A model generated the notes under the pieces. It ran no database searches, was not told the DNA's origin, and worked only from the letters and a program-made list of their open reading frames with translations. Made by a program: the position numbers and the translations under genes. 64,000 nt of DNA, from the NCBI RefSeq assembly GCF_033118175.1, contig NC_083692.1:86333501-86397500 (forward strand), read 5' to 3'. This document shows positions 1 to 12,600 of the stretch, piece by piece. This DNA comes from Dama dama (lineage: Eukaryota > Chordata > Mammalia > Artiodactyla > Cervidae). Each line of letters opens with the position of its first letter. The stretch's first letter is position 1.

Positions 1-150
1 CAGAGGAATCGGGTGGAGAGGGAGGTGGGAGGGGGGATCGGGATGGGGAATACGTGTAAATCTGTGGCTGATTCATATCAATGTATGACAAAACCCACTG
101 GGGAAAAAATAAATAAATAAAGGAGAAATTGAAAAAAAAAAAAAAAAAAA
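1..150 (+). mobile_element. L1 LINE 3' end with poly(A) tail
   Basis: G-rich GGGAGGTGGGAGG-type 3'UTR followed by TGGCTGATTCATATCAATGT, ATGACAAAACCCACTG and an A-tail at 132-150. This is the usual end of ruminant L1 elements. The 5' side lies outside the window. Confidence 0.85.
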
Positions 151-916
151 GACATTTACAATCAGACTTCTGTTTGCCCTCTGAAATGCAAGTAACAATA
201 TAAACAGGGTAAATAGCCAGTGTTTCTCTCTTGTAAGCACCTTAAGGTAACAGTCATGGCAAGGACAAGAGGAGCAAAACCCTGTTTCAGTAAAGGATTA
301 AGGGATCTCTCTCCCCGCTCCTTTGGGATGAGGGAGACACTACACATGCGCAGAAAGGCTCTTTGTGGGCCAAAAGGCAGAGGATAACACCGGGCCATAA
401 TGAGTCTTGCTCCTTCCAGAAGCCTTCACTTCAAGATCCATCTTGGCTGAGGGGTGCGTGTGCACCCAGGGGAGGGTCCCAAGGTAGGTCAGGTGAGGAA
501 AAAGAAACCACATAATTGGCCTGAATGGAAAAAGACCCGGAAGAACTGAGCTATATAACCTCTTTACAGAATTTCTCCTCACTAGGGAGGACACCTACAC
601 CCTTTCTCTCTGGGTGTGCATCTCTGCCTGTCTTCTGTTTTAACTAAACAAACCATTTCTCTGTGTGCTGTCCCACTTGCTGTTATGCTATATCTCTAAT
701 AATAGACTTTGTATCTGTATTTACATTTCTTGCCTCTGTGATAAGTGCATTTTTCACTGGGGGCAAAGATCCAGGGAAAAATAGCTTCTAGGCTCTAGCC
801 CTTGCTGGTCTGGTGGCTAGGATTCCTGGTTCTCATCCAGGCCACTCGTGTTCAATTCCTGGGCAGGGAATTAAGGGCTCACTTCACACCATACTTACTG
901 CTGCCTCGCCAAGATC

Positions 917-1288
917 AGCTGGACCATAAAGAAGGCTGAGCGCTGAAAAATTGATACTTTTGAATTGTGGTGCTGGAGAAGACTGTTGAGTCTCCCTCAA
1001 ACAGCAAGATCAAACCAGTCAGTCCCAAAGGAGATCAACCCTGAATATTTATTGTAAGGACTGATGCTAAAGCTGAAGCTCCAATACTTTGGCCACCTGA
1101 TGTGAAAAGCTGACTTACTGGAAAAGACCCTGATGCTGGGAATGATTGAAGGCAAAAGGAGAAGGGGGCAGCAGAGGATGAGATGGTTAGATAGCATTAC
1201 CAACTCAATGGACATGAATTTGAGCAAACTTGTGGACTGCTGCAATCCATGGGGTTGCAAAGAGTTGGACACGACTTAGCAACTGAAC
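917..1288 (+). mobile_element. BovB (RTE) LINE 3' end, copy 1
   Basis: Matches the C-terminal coding part and 3' end common to BovB copies (GACTGATGCT...TTTGGCCACCTGATG...GTTGGACACGACTTAGCAACTGA). Frameshifts and small deletions, including one near 1230, break the reading frame. It is one of four copies in this window, all on the + strand. Confidence 0.9.
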
Positions 1289-1792
1289 AGAACATCCTGG
1301 CTTCACCCTTATCTCTTTGGAACGATTCCTCAGAGCTGTCTGAGAGGTTGTATACTGGTCCACAGCACTCAGTAATGCCCCCAAATTAAACATAATTCTC
1401 AACCCTTTAGGTTGTGCTTTTTTTCAGCAATCAGAACTCCTCAGTAAATGGCTGTGCTCCACCTCAGCAAATGGAGTTCAGCTCCCTAAGCTGTCCTCCA
1501 GAAGCCTTGTCTGACACAATCCCCTCCAAGTCTCCAACCTCACAGTATTCACTGTCTTCCCCACCTCCACCCCACCACTTACCAGTCCCCCTATTACTGA
1601 AATGTATGTGTGTGGGGTCTGGCTTCTCGCCAGTCAGAAGCCAAAAAACAGGCCAGGCTGGTGGAAAGGAAAGTTTATTTCAGATGTGGCAACTTGGGGG
1701 GGCGGGGGGCGGGAGGGGACATACTTCCAAAGGCCGACTCCCCACCCCCCTTCCCGCCCACCATAATCAGGAGGTGAGAGCATGTATAGACA

Positions 1793-2284
1793 GTGAGGAG
1801 GGACACTGCACTTCTGCCGACAAAGGTCCATCTAGTCAAGGCTATGGTTTTTCCAGTGGTCATGTATGGATGTGAGAGTTGGACCATAAAGAAAGCTGAG
1901 CACCGAAGAACTGATGCTTTTGAACTGTGGTGTTGGAGAAGACTCTTGAGAGTCCCTTGGACTGCAAGGAGATCCAACCAGTCCATTCTAAAGGAAATCA
2001 GTCCTGTATATTCATTGGAAGGACTGATGCTGAAGCTGAAGCTTCAATACCTTGGCCACCTGATGTGAAGAACCGACTCACTGAAAAATATCCTGATGCT
2101 GGCAAAGACTGAAGGCAGGAGGAGAAGGGGATGCCAGAGAATGAGATGGTTGGATGGTATCACCGACATGACAGACATGAGTTTGAGTAAGCTCCAGGAG
2201 TTGGTGATGGACAGGGAAGTCTGGCCTGCTGCAGTTCATGGAGTCACAAAGAGTCGGACACAACTGAGCGACTCAACTGACTGA
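1793..2284 (+). mobile_element. BovB (RTE) LINE 3' end, copy 2
   Basis: Begins near GACAAAGGTCCATCTAGTC and runs to CAACTGAGCGACTCAACTGA. Encodes broken pieces of the RTE ORF2 C-terminus in two frames. Lies 500 bp after copy 1 in the same orientation. Confidence 0.9.
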
Positions 2285-2721
2285 CTCACGAGCAGGGGGC
2301 TACATGCAGAAATAGCAAAGTCATCTCTGAAAATCATCTTCAAATTGGTCATCAGTGGTCTGACCAGTGTCATCTTGATTGTTTTAGGTACAATTAATCT
2401 TTAGTTCCAGGGTCCATTTGTTACCATTTCTTCGTGATCAGTTCTCGGAATTGTGGCAGCTCATGTCCTGGGTTCAGTCTGGTCATCCCGTAGTTAACTT
2501 CTCTACCTCGTGTTTTAGTATCTCTAAGACAGCTCACAGCATATGGCTCCAAATATTATCTATAGATCTGTAGGAGAAATTAAAGGTCTTTGACTATGCT
2601 TAATGAGTACATTATTTGGTCTCTTTTGACTGTTTTCCTTTGTTTCAGCATTTCTCTCTTCTCTGATTAAACTCATTTTAGGCTAAAGTTTTCCACAGGC
2701 AAAAGGCAGGCAGAAGATATT

Positions 2722-2739
2722 GGGGGGGGGGGGGGGGGG
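2722..2739 (+). repeat. Poly-G run (18 G)
   Basis: Uninterrupted G18 about 800 bp upstream of the CLN6 start codon. Confidence 0.9.
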
Positions 2740-3543
2740 AGGACCATGAGTCCTGCTCCATTTCATCCCCACGTAAGTCTTCCTAGGGTATTGGTCATCC
2801 ATTCTTGAAGATGAAGGACTGCTCAGGAATTAGTACATGTTTGAATGGAAGAGAAGGGAAGTAACTTTTATGAAGCCACAGAGTCCAAAAGAGTGACAAA
2901 GCCAGAATCAGAATCTGCATCCACCCCAACTTGGAAAGAATTCGCTCTTTCATGCGTTCTAACCTATCCCATTGATTTTTAATTCCCAGAGTCAAAGGCC
3001 ACTGAGCTGACTTTAAGGAGTGCTATCTTCCATCTAAGGAAGGTGGCTAGCACAGCCGCAAAGGACGTGAGCCCCTCCCCCAAAGCCTTCAGGTCCGCAA
3101 GGACAAGGGAAATCCAGTCCCGGCTCCTCCCCAGGGGAGTATTTAGGTCGAACTGGCCTTTCCCCACGTCCCCAGCCCACCCTTGACTTAATATACAGGT
3201 TTCGGGTAGCCTAGGCCGATTCCCGCCCCCGGCCACACGCGGGACCCCAGCAGGCCGCAGCCCGCGTGGGCCCCACGCCGTGCGCCCCTCCCTCCGCCCC
3301 GCCGGCCCCGGCCCGGGGCCCCTCCTTCCCCGCCAGGACGCCCCGCCTCCCTCGCTCGGCCGCGCGTCTCGTGGTCCCGGCCCCCGCCGGCCCCACCCCG
3401 GCCCGCGCCTCGGGGCCGGCGCTCTCCCTCTTGCCCGCCCCAGCCCGCCCCCGCGCTGGATGTTCGCTTTCGCAGCCTTCGGCCAGCGGAACCTGTTTGC
3501 AGCTACCGGCGGCGGGGCGAAGGGCCTGGCCGGAAGGTTAGGC

Positions 3544-3629
3544 ATGGAGGCGGCGGCTCGGAGGCGGCAGCACCCGGGAGCGGCGGGCGGCCCCAGCGCG
3601 CAGCCGGGCGCCTCCTTCCTGCAGGCCAG
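3544..3629 (+). CDS. CLN6: CLN6 coding exon 1
   Basis: Encodes residues 1-28 and two bases of Arg29; the donor is GT at 3630. This is the cytosolic, Arg-rich N-terminus beginning MEAAARRRQH. An in-frame upstream ATG at 3460 exists but has a weak context (T at -3 and T at +4). Confidence 0.93.
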
Positions 3630-6600
3630 GTGGGCGCGCGCCGGCGGGCGGAGCGGAACCGCGGCCCAGCCACGTGATCGTGCGGGCGGGGGGTCGGGGC
3701 CGCGGACCCCGGTTGGGTCTTCCCGGCGCTACGCCTGCAGCTGCTCCCTCGCCCACTCGCCTGAGCCACGCCTCCGCGGCTTCTTGGGGGAACCCCGGGA
3801 CCCAGGGAGTCTCAGCCGCGGCGATCAGCGGCCCCCGTGGCCGGGCCGGCTCCGGGACGATCGCTCATCTGGGATCCAAGAAACTCGGAAAGGGGGCGGT
3901 GGCGGCGAGCCCAGAGGACACCGCTGCTCACTAGGGCCCCCAAAGCGCCTGCAAGCCCCGGGCACCAACCCAAGTTCTCGGGGTCCTTCTAACCATGACT
4001 AGGATTTGGATCCTGGTGTTAACCGGAGGCTTACTCCTTGCCCCGAGGAACCCAGAATGTTGGGAATGCTAAGGGAAGAGACAGCGAAGTGTGGAAACTC
4101 CCCTCCAGAGAAAGAACGAGGAAGGGCTTTACCGACACGGTTGCTGTTCCCTTCTCTCAGCAAGGGGAAGTTACTGGTTTATGTATTGATAGTTGAGGCC
4201 AGGCGCTTGGGGCCGAGGAAGAGGTACAGAAGCCACCTTTTAATCTTCCTCTTCACTCTACCTTCATCGCGTTTTACAGGTCACAGACATTCATTGCATA
4301 GAGCGGGCATTCATTAATCATCTCGGGTGTGCCCCAGCGCTGTGCCAGGGGTGGGTAAAGTGAAGCCCGGAGGGCCCCACAGTCCAGTAGGACCTGGTAG
4401 GAACAGAGGCCAGGAGTTGAGAGATCGACTTGGAGGGCTTCCTGGAGGAAGTGGCGCTTAAGCTGCATCTCAGTACTCAGTAGGTGACAAGGGAATAAAG
4501 GCTATTTCAGCTCTGGGAAAGCTTGGAAAGGCAAGGAGTGCAGCTGTGCTGCTGCTTTCTGTGTGTGCAGTGGCAAGAGGAATATAGACTGTGAAGGGCC
4601 TTTAATGGCCGCAGAACTGGGACCAGAGTGGGAGCTTAGAGTGCAAAATTTAAGGAGAGGCTCACTCTTGGGACACTAGTGCTCAAAAATCCTCTGTGGC
4701 CCACCTGTACCTCCTTAAATGTTGGGTCCCATGTGTTTCACTTGCCTCACCCTAGTTCCTGCCCTAAATGGCAGGTTAAGGGTGCAGCTTTTGTTCTGTA
4801 GGGCACAGGGGAGCCACGAAGATTTTCAAGCACTGGTGTGCTGGGAGTCAGTTTTAGGAAGTTTGTGGTATGATTTGGGATAAGGGAGGAAATCTGAGAG
4901 ACTCGGCTGAGAGTAGCTCTTCCTCCTGCTGCTAAGGCACATCTGTGCTCTGGATCCCCTACCAGTTGGGAGTCTTTGCCGTGACCTGTGGCCGTCCAGC
5001 TAGAACCGTCTGTGAGCCTCAGACATGGTCACCACTTGACTTGTGCAGTGTCTCCACATGCAGTGTCTTCCTCAGTCTTTTTGTGTTTTCTTATGTGGAA
5101 ACTGAGACCTAGAGAGGTTACATAGTGCTGGCAAGAACCAGGGTGTAAACCGTGGGCTTCTGGTTTCTGTTCTTACTGCTCCACTCTGGCAGCTCAGGGG
5201 TGATGTTCCTCTCGACTCCTGCATGAGCTCATCACCAACCAGGATCTCCTGGGGATTGCATAAAGGGCTGGCTCGCTTCCGGGGTCTCTCTGCCCACCTC
5301 CCCCGCCCTTTGCCCCCCTGTTCTTGATCTCATTGCTGCACAAGACAGTAGGCAGAATCACCCTGTCCAACTCCTAGGATGCTTGGATTTCCTCTGCTCC
5401 ATCCATGCTGTGCTTACACACCTCTAGTGACAAAGTGCTCACTCCCTATTCCAGTTTTCACGTGCTTTGTTAACAGTTTTTAGTCCATGCCCATGATTAA
5501 ATAAAATTGCATAGACAGGCTTAGAGTAAAAAGCAGTGGTTCTTTTTCCACCTCTCTCTAGTACCAGAGACAACCATGTTAGCTTCTTTTAGCTGTTTCT
5601 ATAAGAATTAAATTCATATTTCTCAATAATAGTAACAAATACTACATACATACCAATTTCTGTGGACCAGGCCCTGCTCTTAAGGAAAAAGGTTTTTGCG
5701 TAATTTAATTCGACCACAACTTTTTTTTTTCCAACCACAACTCTTGAAGTAGGATATACTATTATCCAACCACAGCTCTTGAATACTTGATACTATTATC
5801 CCCCATTTTACAGATGAGAACGTTGAGGCCCAGGAGGTAACTTGCTTATGATTTGGTTAGTGGTAGAGCTGGGATGTGAACCCAGGCAGGCTTCAGAGCC
5901 CACACACACAAGTTATGCTCAACTGCTATTTCTTAGTTTATCAATTTTTAGCCTCTGAAGCTAATGTTGACCTACTAATTATCCAGTTATAATTTGGTTT
6001 ACTCTTCCTTCTCCACAAGATAGTTCTTTTTATCACCAGTTTTAGTTTTGCTCTTTGTTACCTCTGTAGCCTTAGGAAATATGTAATACCATTATTTCTG
6101 TTTTGGTCAACTATAAAGCAGTATCTTATAAAATAAAGTTTATTTATTGAAGTATAGTTAATTTAAAATAAGGGCAGTATCTCTTGATTCCTTCTTAAAA
6201 GGATACTGTTATTCTCCTACCCGAAGTTTTAGCTTTCTTTACCCTTTCCCCAGCTCCTGTCATCTATAGTTTTACTTTCAAGTGGTCAAGGTTGACAGTA
6301 TTTACCTGATGTTTTTTAACCATAATTGCCTTCCATGTTTTGTTTGTGAATTAATTCTAAACTTTGAAAATCAATGTACGTTTTTATTCGTTAAGCCATG
6401 TAAATATTGTTCCCTTCAGAGTCCAGTAAGTTTAAAAATTACATTTGCTTTCTTACATTGCTTTTGTTTTTCCTGGGATTTCAAATTGCCTTTCCTTTTT
6501 TCCTCTTTTTTTTTTTTTTTTTGCTTTTGTTTTCTCATTTTTTGTTTGAAATTCTCATCATGTCAGGTGTTTCACCATTGTGCATATAGAACCCAAATCA

Positions 6601-9600
6601 GTCCCTCTATCGTCCCCATTCATAGCTCTCTGCTTGACTCCACGGTGGCTGAGACGCCTTCCTTTTCTGCCAGGCAGTCCTGCAGATACAACTGGCCGCT
6701 CTGAATATCTCATCTGTATGTTATGCGCTGTATGGTATGTGGTCTCCAACTGTCGTGGTATCCGTTTTCCCAGACAGTAGGCTTGGAAGGCTGCGGAGGA
6801 GTGAAAAGGCCATCCGTGTCTCGGGTTACCTGCCCCTGTGCTTACATTGTTCTCGGCAGGAGTTTCTGATGACTGGGGCCCGGAGCTGGCAGTCTGGGGG
6901 CTCCGTGTCTGTGGACTCAGGTACTTGGGTGAGCATGAGGATGCTCGTCCCCGGGACAGGGCTCGGGGAGAGGACACCGTCACGCTCCATGGTCTGCCCC
7001 CTGTGCTCAGAGTCCCAGCAGAAGAAAACAGACGCTCACCCGTCTTGATTCCCACGTTGGGGGTCAGCCTTGCACTTGCCCTTTTTCTTTCTGCTCTGCT
7101 CAGCCAGGCTGGACTCGCGGCAGGGATCCCTGTGGACTGAGGTGCCTCCTGAGGTGGAGGAGGAAACAGTCATGAGCCCTGAGTACGTGCTTGCTATCCA
7201 CAGCTTCCAGAGACTCACACGAAGCGCTTCCCTGGCTTGCAAAATGCCTTTTATTTTCTTTACCATCCTGCTCTGACAGTTTCCAGAACAGAACACTGAG
7301 GACCTTTTTTTTTTCTTTAATGTTTATCTATTTATTTATTTGGCTGCACCAGGCCTTCATTGAAGCACACTGGATCTTCATCACGGTCTGTGGGCTCTTT
7401 AGTTTGGCATATGTGATCTCGTTCCCTGACCAGGGATCGAACCTGGGCCCCCTGCATTGGGAGCTCAGAGTCTTAGCCACTGGACCACCAGGGAAGTCCC
7501 AGCAGTGAAGACTGTTCTCCTTCTTCCTCATCTAAGCTCTTCAGGCCTGGAGGTTGTTCCTGCCTGCTTTTCGAGGCCTTGCCTTGATGGTCATGAAGGG
7601 GAAGGGCATAGTGGGACTTCTGTACCAGTCACTCATTTCATACTTATCTCAGACTGTCCTCACGGTTAGTCGTCTCTGAGCATCTGCCCAGTCTGAAGGC
7701 CCGGCAGCCGCTCCTTCTCTTCCCTCCACTAGTAAGCCAGGCGTCTCAGCTCCCCGCAGCGCCGTTCTCACTCCAGCCTCCAGGCTTTTGACGCTGCACT
7801 CACTGCTTTTCTGCCAACATGAATCCACCCACCCGTGTTTCCAGGCTCCATTCCTTCCTTCAGGCTTTGCATACTGCTCCAGGCCACACCGGTCCTTCTG
7901 TGTCTTGATCTCCTGATATATTCTATAGCTGATAGTGACTTGGAGCACAGGTCTCGAATCCATATAGACCTCGGTTTGAATTCTGTGCACTTCAGGACTC
8001 CTGGGTTGCGGAGTGACAGAAAGCCAATGTGAACTGCGACACCCTTAGCAAAAGGGAATGTCTTGGCTCTTGTGGCCAAACTGTTGCCTTGGGGATGCCT
8101 GGAAGTGGGAATGTGAACCCTCTCAGGCCTTTTCCTCCTCTTCTCTGCAGGGCCGCTTCATTCTTATCTGACTGTCCCTTGAGGCTGGTGCCTTGGCCAC
8201 AGGCAGCCCCGGGCCCTCGGGCTCTCATCTTTAGCCCCAGAGCACAGAAAGGAGGGTGCTCTTTTCAACTCTGGTTAGAAAAGTCCCACTAGGCTGACCT
8301 GGGTTTTGGGCCTTCCCTCTGTCTCAGGGAACACCATCTTTGACCAGGAGGAGGAGGGAACCTGAAATAGTGTGACAGAAGGAATAGTTGATGCAGCTTC
8401 TTCTTAGGGCAGGTAACCTTGGTTAAGCCTTAGTTTCCTCATTTGTAAAATAGGGTAGCAGTCTCCTGGTATTGCTGTGGGGCTTAGATGAGATGGTGCT
8501 GGTGGAGCTTCTAGCATGGCACATGGTAAGTAGGCAGTGATCAGAGGGGATGGCCAGGAAGACTTAGCTGATCTGGAAAAACCCACTCCACCCATCCATC
8601 CTGCCACCAGAGGATAATGAGTTCCTCGACAGCTTGCCTTCCTGTCTCTGAGTTGCTCTAGCAACCCAGTGCGGACCATTCTTGGAATTGGCTGAAAAGG
8701 ATCCCAGAAAATTACAGAAGCAATAGCAGTGCTGACAGAGGGAAACCTTCATGGTGCTTCTAAGCTAATGTTTGATTAGCCACTGAAATGAACGAGTAGG
8801 TGCATGCTAAGTCACTTCAGTCATGTCTGACTCTCTGCGACCTCTTGGACTGTATAGTCCACCAGGCTCCTCTGTCCGTGGGATTCTCCAGGCAAGGATA
8901 CTGGAGTGGGTTGCCATTTCCTTCTCCAGGGGATCTTCCCAACCCAGGGATGGAACCAGGTCTCCTGAGTGTCCTGCATTGGCAGGGGTCCCTTACCACT
9001 AGTGCCACCTGGGAAGCCCTTGGTAGTACTATAAGTAACCGGTAACTGGGATTGTTTTATATTAGCCAGTAATCACTGAGCATAAATCAGGTACTGAGCT
9101 GAAAACTCTGGAGAATACAGGCCCTTGTCCACAGCTCCTGGTCTAGGCACTAACGGGGCAGTGTAACTCACACCTGAGTCATCTCAGGAGGAGGCGACTG
9201 TTTGTCATTGGAGGTGTGTGAGTAGTGGCAGGGATGCTCTAAAGAGGATTTGTACTCTGATGGGGAGATTGGTGAGTTGCAGGAACCTTAAAATCACCCT
9301 TCTTCTTGAGGGTCTCAGTAAGAGCAAAACTCCAGCTCTGTGATGTCATGGCCTGGGTGGGCGTTAGAGATGAAGTCCTCCCTGTAGTGGGCTTTGGGGA
9401 AAGCTCCGTCAGGGAAGCCGCCTTGGAGAAGGTGGCATGTTTCCTGCCCTTGAACTTCAGCTCACCTGTGAAGAGCAGATGGCTGACTGCTTTGCAGAAG
9501 GGATGGGCATCCAAAGATGGTGCTCTGCTTCTTGCCACATCCCCCCCATCACCTTATTCTTGCTGGCTTCCTCCTTAGGTTTTACTGTGGATTGGTGAGA

Positions 9601-12600
9601 GGAAGGACATTCCTGCCTCCGTTCCTACCTCCTCATCGTTCAGAAACCAAGAGAAAGGGAAGCCCCCCGTTCATCTCAGCCTATCGTCTATAAGTCACAT
9701 TCTCACTGAGGGGCTCTTATTGGTCCATCTCAGGTCACACGCCCATCCCGTGAACAAACCACTGTGAATACAGTGTTGCTGTGTAGTCATAAAGTTGCGA
9801 CTCTTCTGCCACCCCATAGACTGGAGTGTACCCATCTCCTCTGTCCGTGGGACTTCCCAGGCAAGAATACTGGAGTGGCTTGCCATTTCCTTCTGCAGGG
9901 GGTCTTCCTGACACAGGGATCAAACCCACATCTCGTCTCCTGTATTGGCAGGCAGATTCTTTACCACTGAGCCACCAGGGAAACCTGTGGCTGTAAGATT
10001 AGAGGTTAGAAACAGAAGCTCTGAAACGCAATCATCTGGGGCTCCAGTATTCTTGCCTGGAGAACCCCCACGGACAGAGGAGCCTGGCGGGCCGCAGTCC
10101 ATGGGGTCACAGAGTCAGACGTAACTGGGCGACTAAGCACAGCACCGCGGCACTTAGGGTCTTGGGCTCAGCTTTTCACTTGTAAAATGAGGGTAATAGC
10201 GTAACCTCAGAGGCTTCCGTGAGGATTACGAGAGTTAAATGAGATGGTACATGTAAACAGCTGGAGTGGTGCCTAGAATACAGAAAATGTCCAGTGAAGC
10301 CTAGCTATCATCATCCGTCACCGTGTGGCATGCCTTTCAGCCACATTTGCATCCTCTGCCCCATCCGATCTCCCCGTCAGTCTAAAGGTTAGAGAGCCCA
10401 ACCGTGATTGTATCTGTTGAGTATTTTCCTTCTTGGATCCTAGAGAAGCAACTGTCAGGGCAGACGGAGTCCATCTCCGGATCCCTTCCCCCAGGCCCCA
10501 GTACTTCCAGCAAAACCTTTTCCTAGAACTTAATCCCGTGTGTTTCCTCCTGCCCACAAATCCCTATGGCTTGTCCTGGTGGGGAATCTTCCCATGGAGG
10601 AGAGAGGGGCTGACTGCTTTCGTTTACATCTTTCCCAGGCACAGCGCCGTCAAGGCTGATGAGGCCGCTGGTACGGCTCCCTTCCACCTTGACCTCTGGT
10701 TCTACTTCACCCTGCAGAACTGGGTTCTGGACTTTGGCCGCCCCATAGCCATGGTGAGCGTGAAGCTGTGGATGGAACCCCCGACCGGCGTGTGGGGACA
10801 GCGTGATCTGAGTGATCAGAGTGACCTCAGACAAGTCCTTGCGCCTCCTGGTACACTGTGAGAATAGGCCTGGATGCGGTCCCTTAGTTCTATGGCTGTA
10901 ACCAGGGTGGCAGCTGCCAGGGAGTGGGGGATCTGAGTCATACTGTGCCCCCCACCATCCGCGCCAGTATCTCACATTCAGGCTTACCCAAAGCACCAAT
11001 TTGGACAGTGGACTATGGGAAAGGATCCCACCAGCCTTCCCTGCAGCCTAGGGATAGAATTGTGTTTTCTGGAGGTGAAGAGTATGGGCTGAGTGTGCAT
11101 GTCATAGACTTGAGCCTGGTGAAACCGTCCCCTTCTCTCCAAGGCTACTCCATGCCTCAGTGTACAGTGGTGGCCTCTGTGGAGATGAACACTGGAAGAG
11201 CACTGAAGCCCCTCACTTGTCGTGAGCAGTTAGACAGCTAGATGAATAGACAGATAGGTAACAGAAGGTGGAAAAAAATTGAGTGAGGTATCACCATGTG
11301 CTGTTAATTTTTGCATGTGGGTGGTAAAAACAACAATATCCAGCACTGAAGCTGACACTTCGTACATGCTAGTGATAATGCAAAGTAGCGAAGTCCTTTG
11401 GGAAAGCAGTTGGTCAAGGTGATAACTAGTACTTAGATAGTGCCTAGCAAGATATGTCTCAGTATTCTTGTACTGAATGAATAACAATACTAAAAGTAAG
11501 CTAGAAATAGCAGTTAAGATCTTTATGTGTTTAAACTTCTTTAGTTCTCCCATCAATGCTATTGTTAATCTCAGTTTTATAGATAAGACTTGAGGACAGA
11601 GAGTGTAAATAACTGGCTCAGGGTCACCGAATCAGCAAGCGGAGGAGCCAGCATCTGCCACCCCCACCCCGACCTGGGCACTCTGGCCCCAGAGCCCACC
11701 ACCCCTTTCCATTATGATTATATCCAGAACCCTAATATGTTCATCCTGCCTGGCTCAGTACGACCCTTTCCTAGAATCTGCCCTGAAGATGTAATCACTG
11801 AGACGACAGCCTCTGTACCAAGGGTGTTCACTGGAGTGTTGCTTACAGTGGCCAAAACCTGGCAGGGACTTCCGTGTCCAGCAGCGGGGACTGGGTAAAT
11901 CAGCTTTGCTGTATGTAGGATAGAGGATGCTACCTGGGCAGTGAACAGGAATCGTGGGTACTACAGAGCATCCCGGAATGTTTAAGGAGAAAACAGATGC
12001 CTGGGTGGCATGCATATGGACTGGCTGTCAGTCAGTAACAGCCCTAACCATCTTGTATACGTGGGATCCAAGACTTCAAGGGGATGAAAGAAAGCTTCTG
12101 GCAGTGGTTTCAGGGAGGAGGTATGGTGGATGTTGAGTCTCCTTTCTGCAGGCTTTTGGTAAGGTTTACAAGTTGTTTTTTAAATGTAGGTGAAAGAAAA
12201 AGGACTGAGCCAGAAGTCAGGGCACCAGTCAGGTTTGTAGGTGATTTGGGGCAAGTCAGGGTCATCTGGGCTTTGGTTCTCTCATCTGTAAGAAGACTGG
12301 TTGGACCAGCTGACCTGAGCTGAAGGTTCACTTACCAGGGGACAAAGGAGCTGCCCATCAAACTGGTGTTCTGGGGAGAGGGGAGATGAGGCCAGGGTAG
12401 CTCGTGGCTCTCCTCACTCACTAGGACGCAGCCTCATCTGGCCTAATAGGGCTCGCCGGTGGGGCAAATCACCTCCCGCCATCCTGCTCAGAATTGCTGT
12501 GGCCACTGTAACCCCAAGTGGGCTCAGTAGGAGCATACATCTGAACAGGGCCAGTGTATACATGAGCTTTTCAGATGGATACATGATAGTCTCAAATTTG

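Larger units (their letters stand above)
151..3199. other. Intergenic sequence upstream of CLN6
   Basis: Apart from the two BovB ends and the G18 run, I see no supported gene here. The region reads as ordinary intergenic DNA. Confidence 0.6.
3200..3760 (+). promoter_or_regulatory. CLN6: CpG island / CLN6 promoter region
   Basis: Extremely C+G-rich with dense CpG, GC-box-like CCCCGCCC motifs and no obvious TATA box, spanning the region upstream of and across exon 1. This is the typical architecture of a broadly expressed gene. The exact transcription start cannot be read from sequence. Confidence 0.85.
3630..10638 (+). other. CLN6 intron 1 (7.0 kb)
   Basis: Contains the remainder of the CpG island, MIR relics and Bov-tA/CHR SINEs. 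I see no further coding sequence. Confidence 0.85.

Noticed and set aside
2979..3545. 188-codon minus-strand ORF across the CpG island
   Set aside because: GC-rich sequence has few stop codons. The Arg/Gly/Pro composition is typical of chance, and the real gene is CLN6 on the other strand.
6558..7055. 165-codon minus-strand ORF in CLN6 intron 1
   Set aside because: No recognisable domain and overlapping ORFs in several other frames; no supporting structure.
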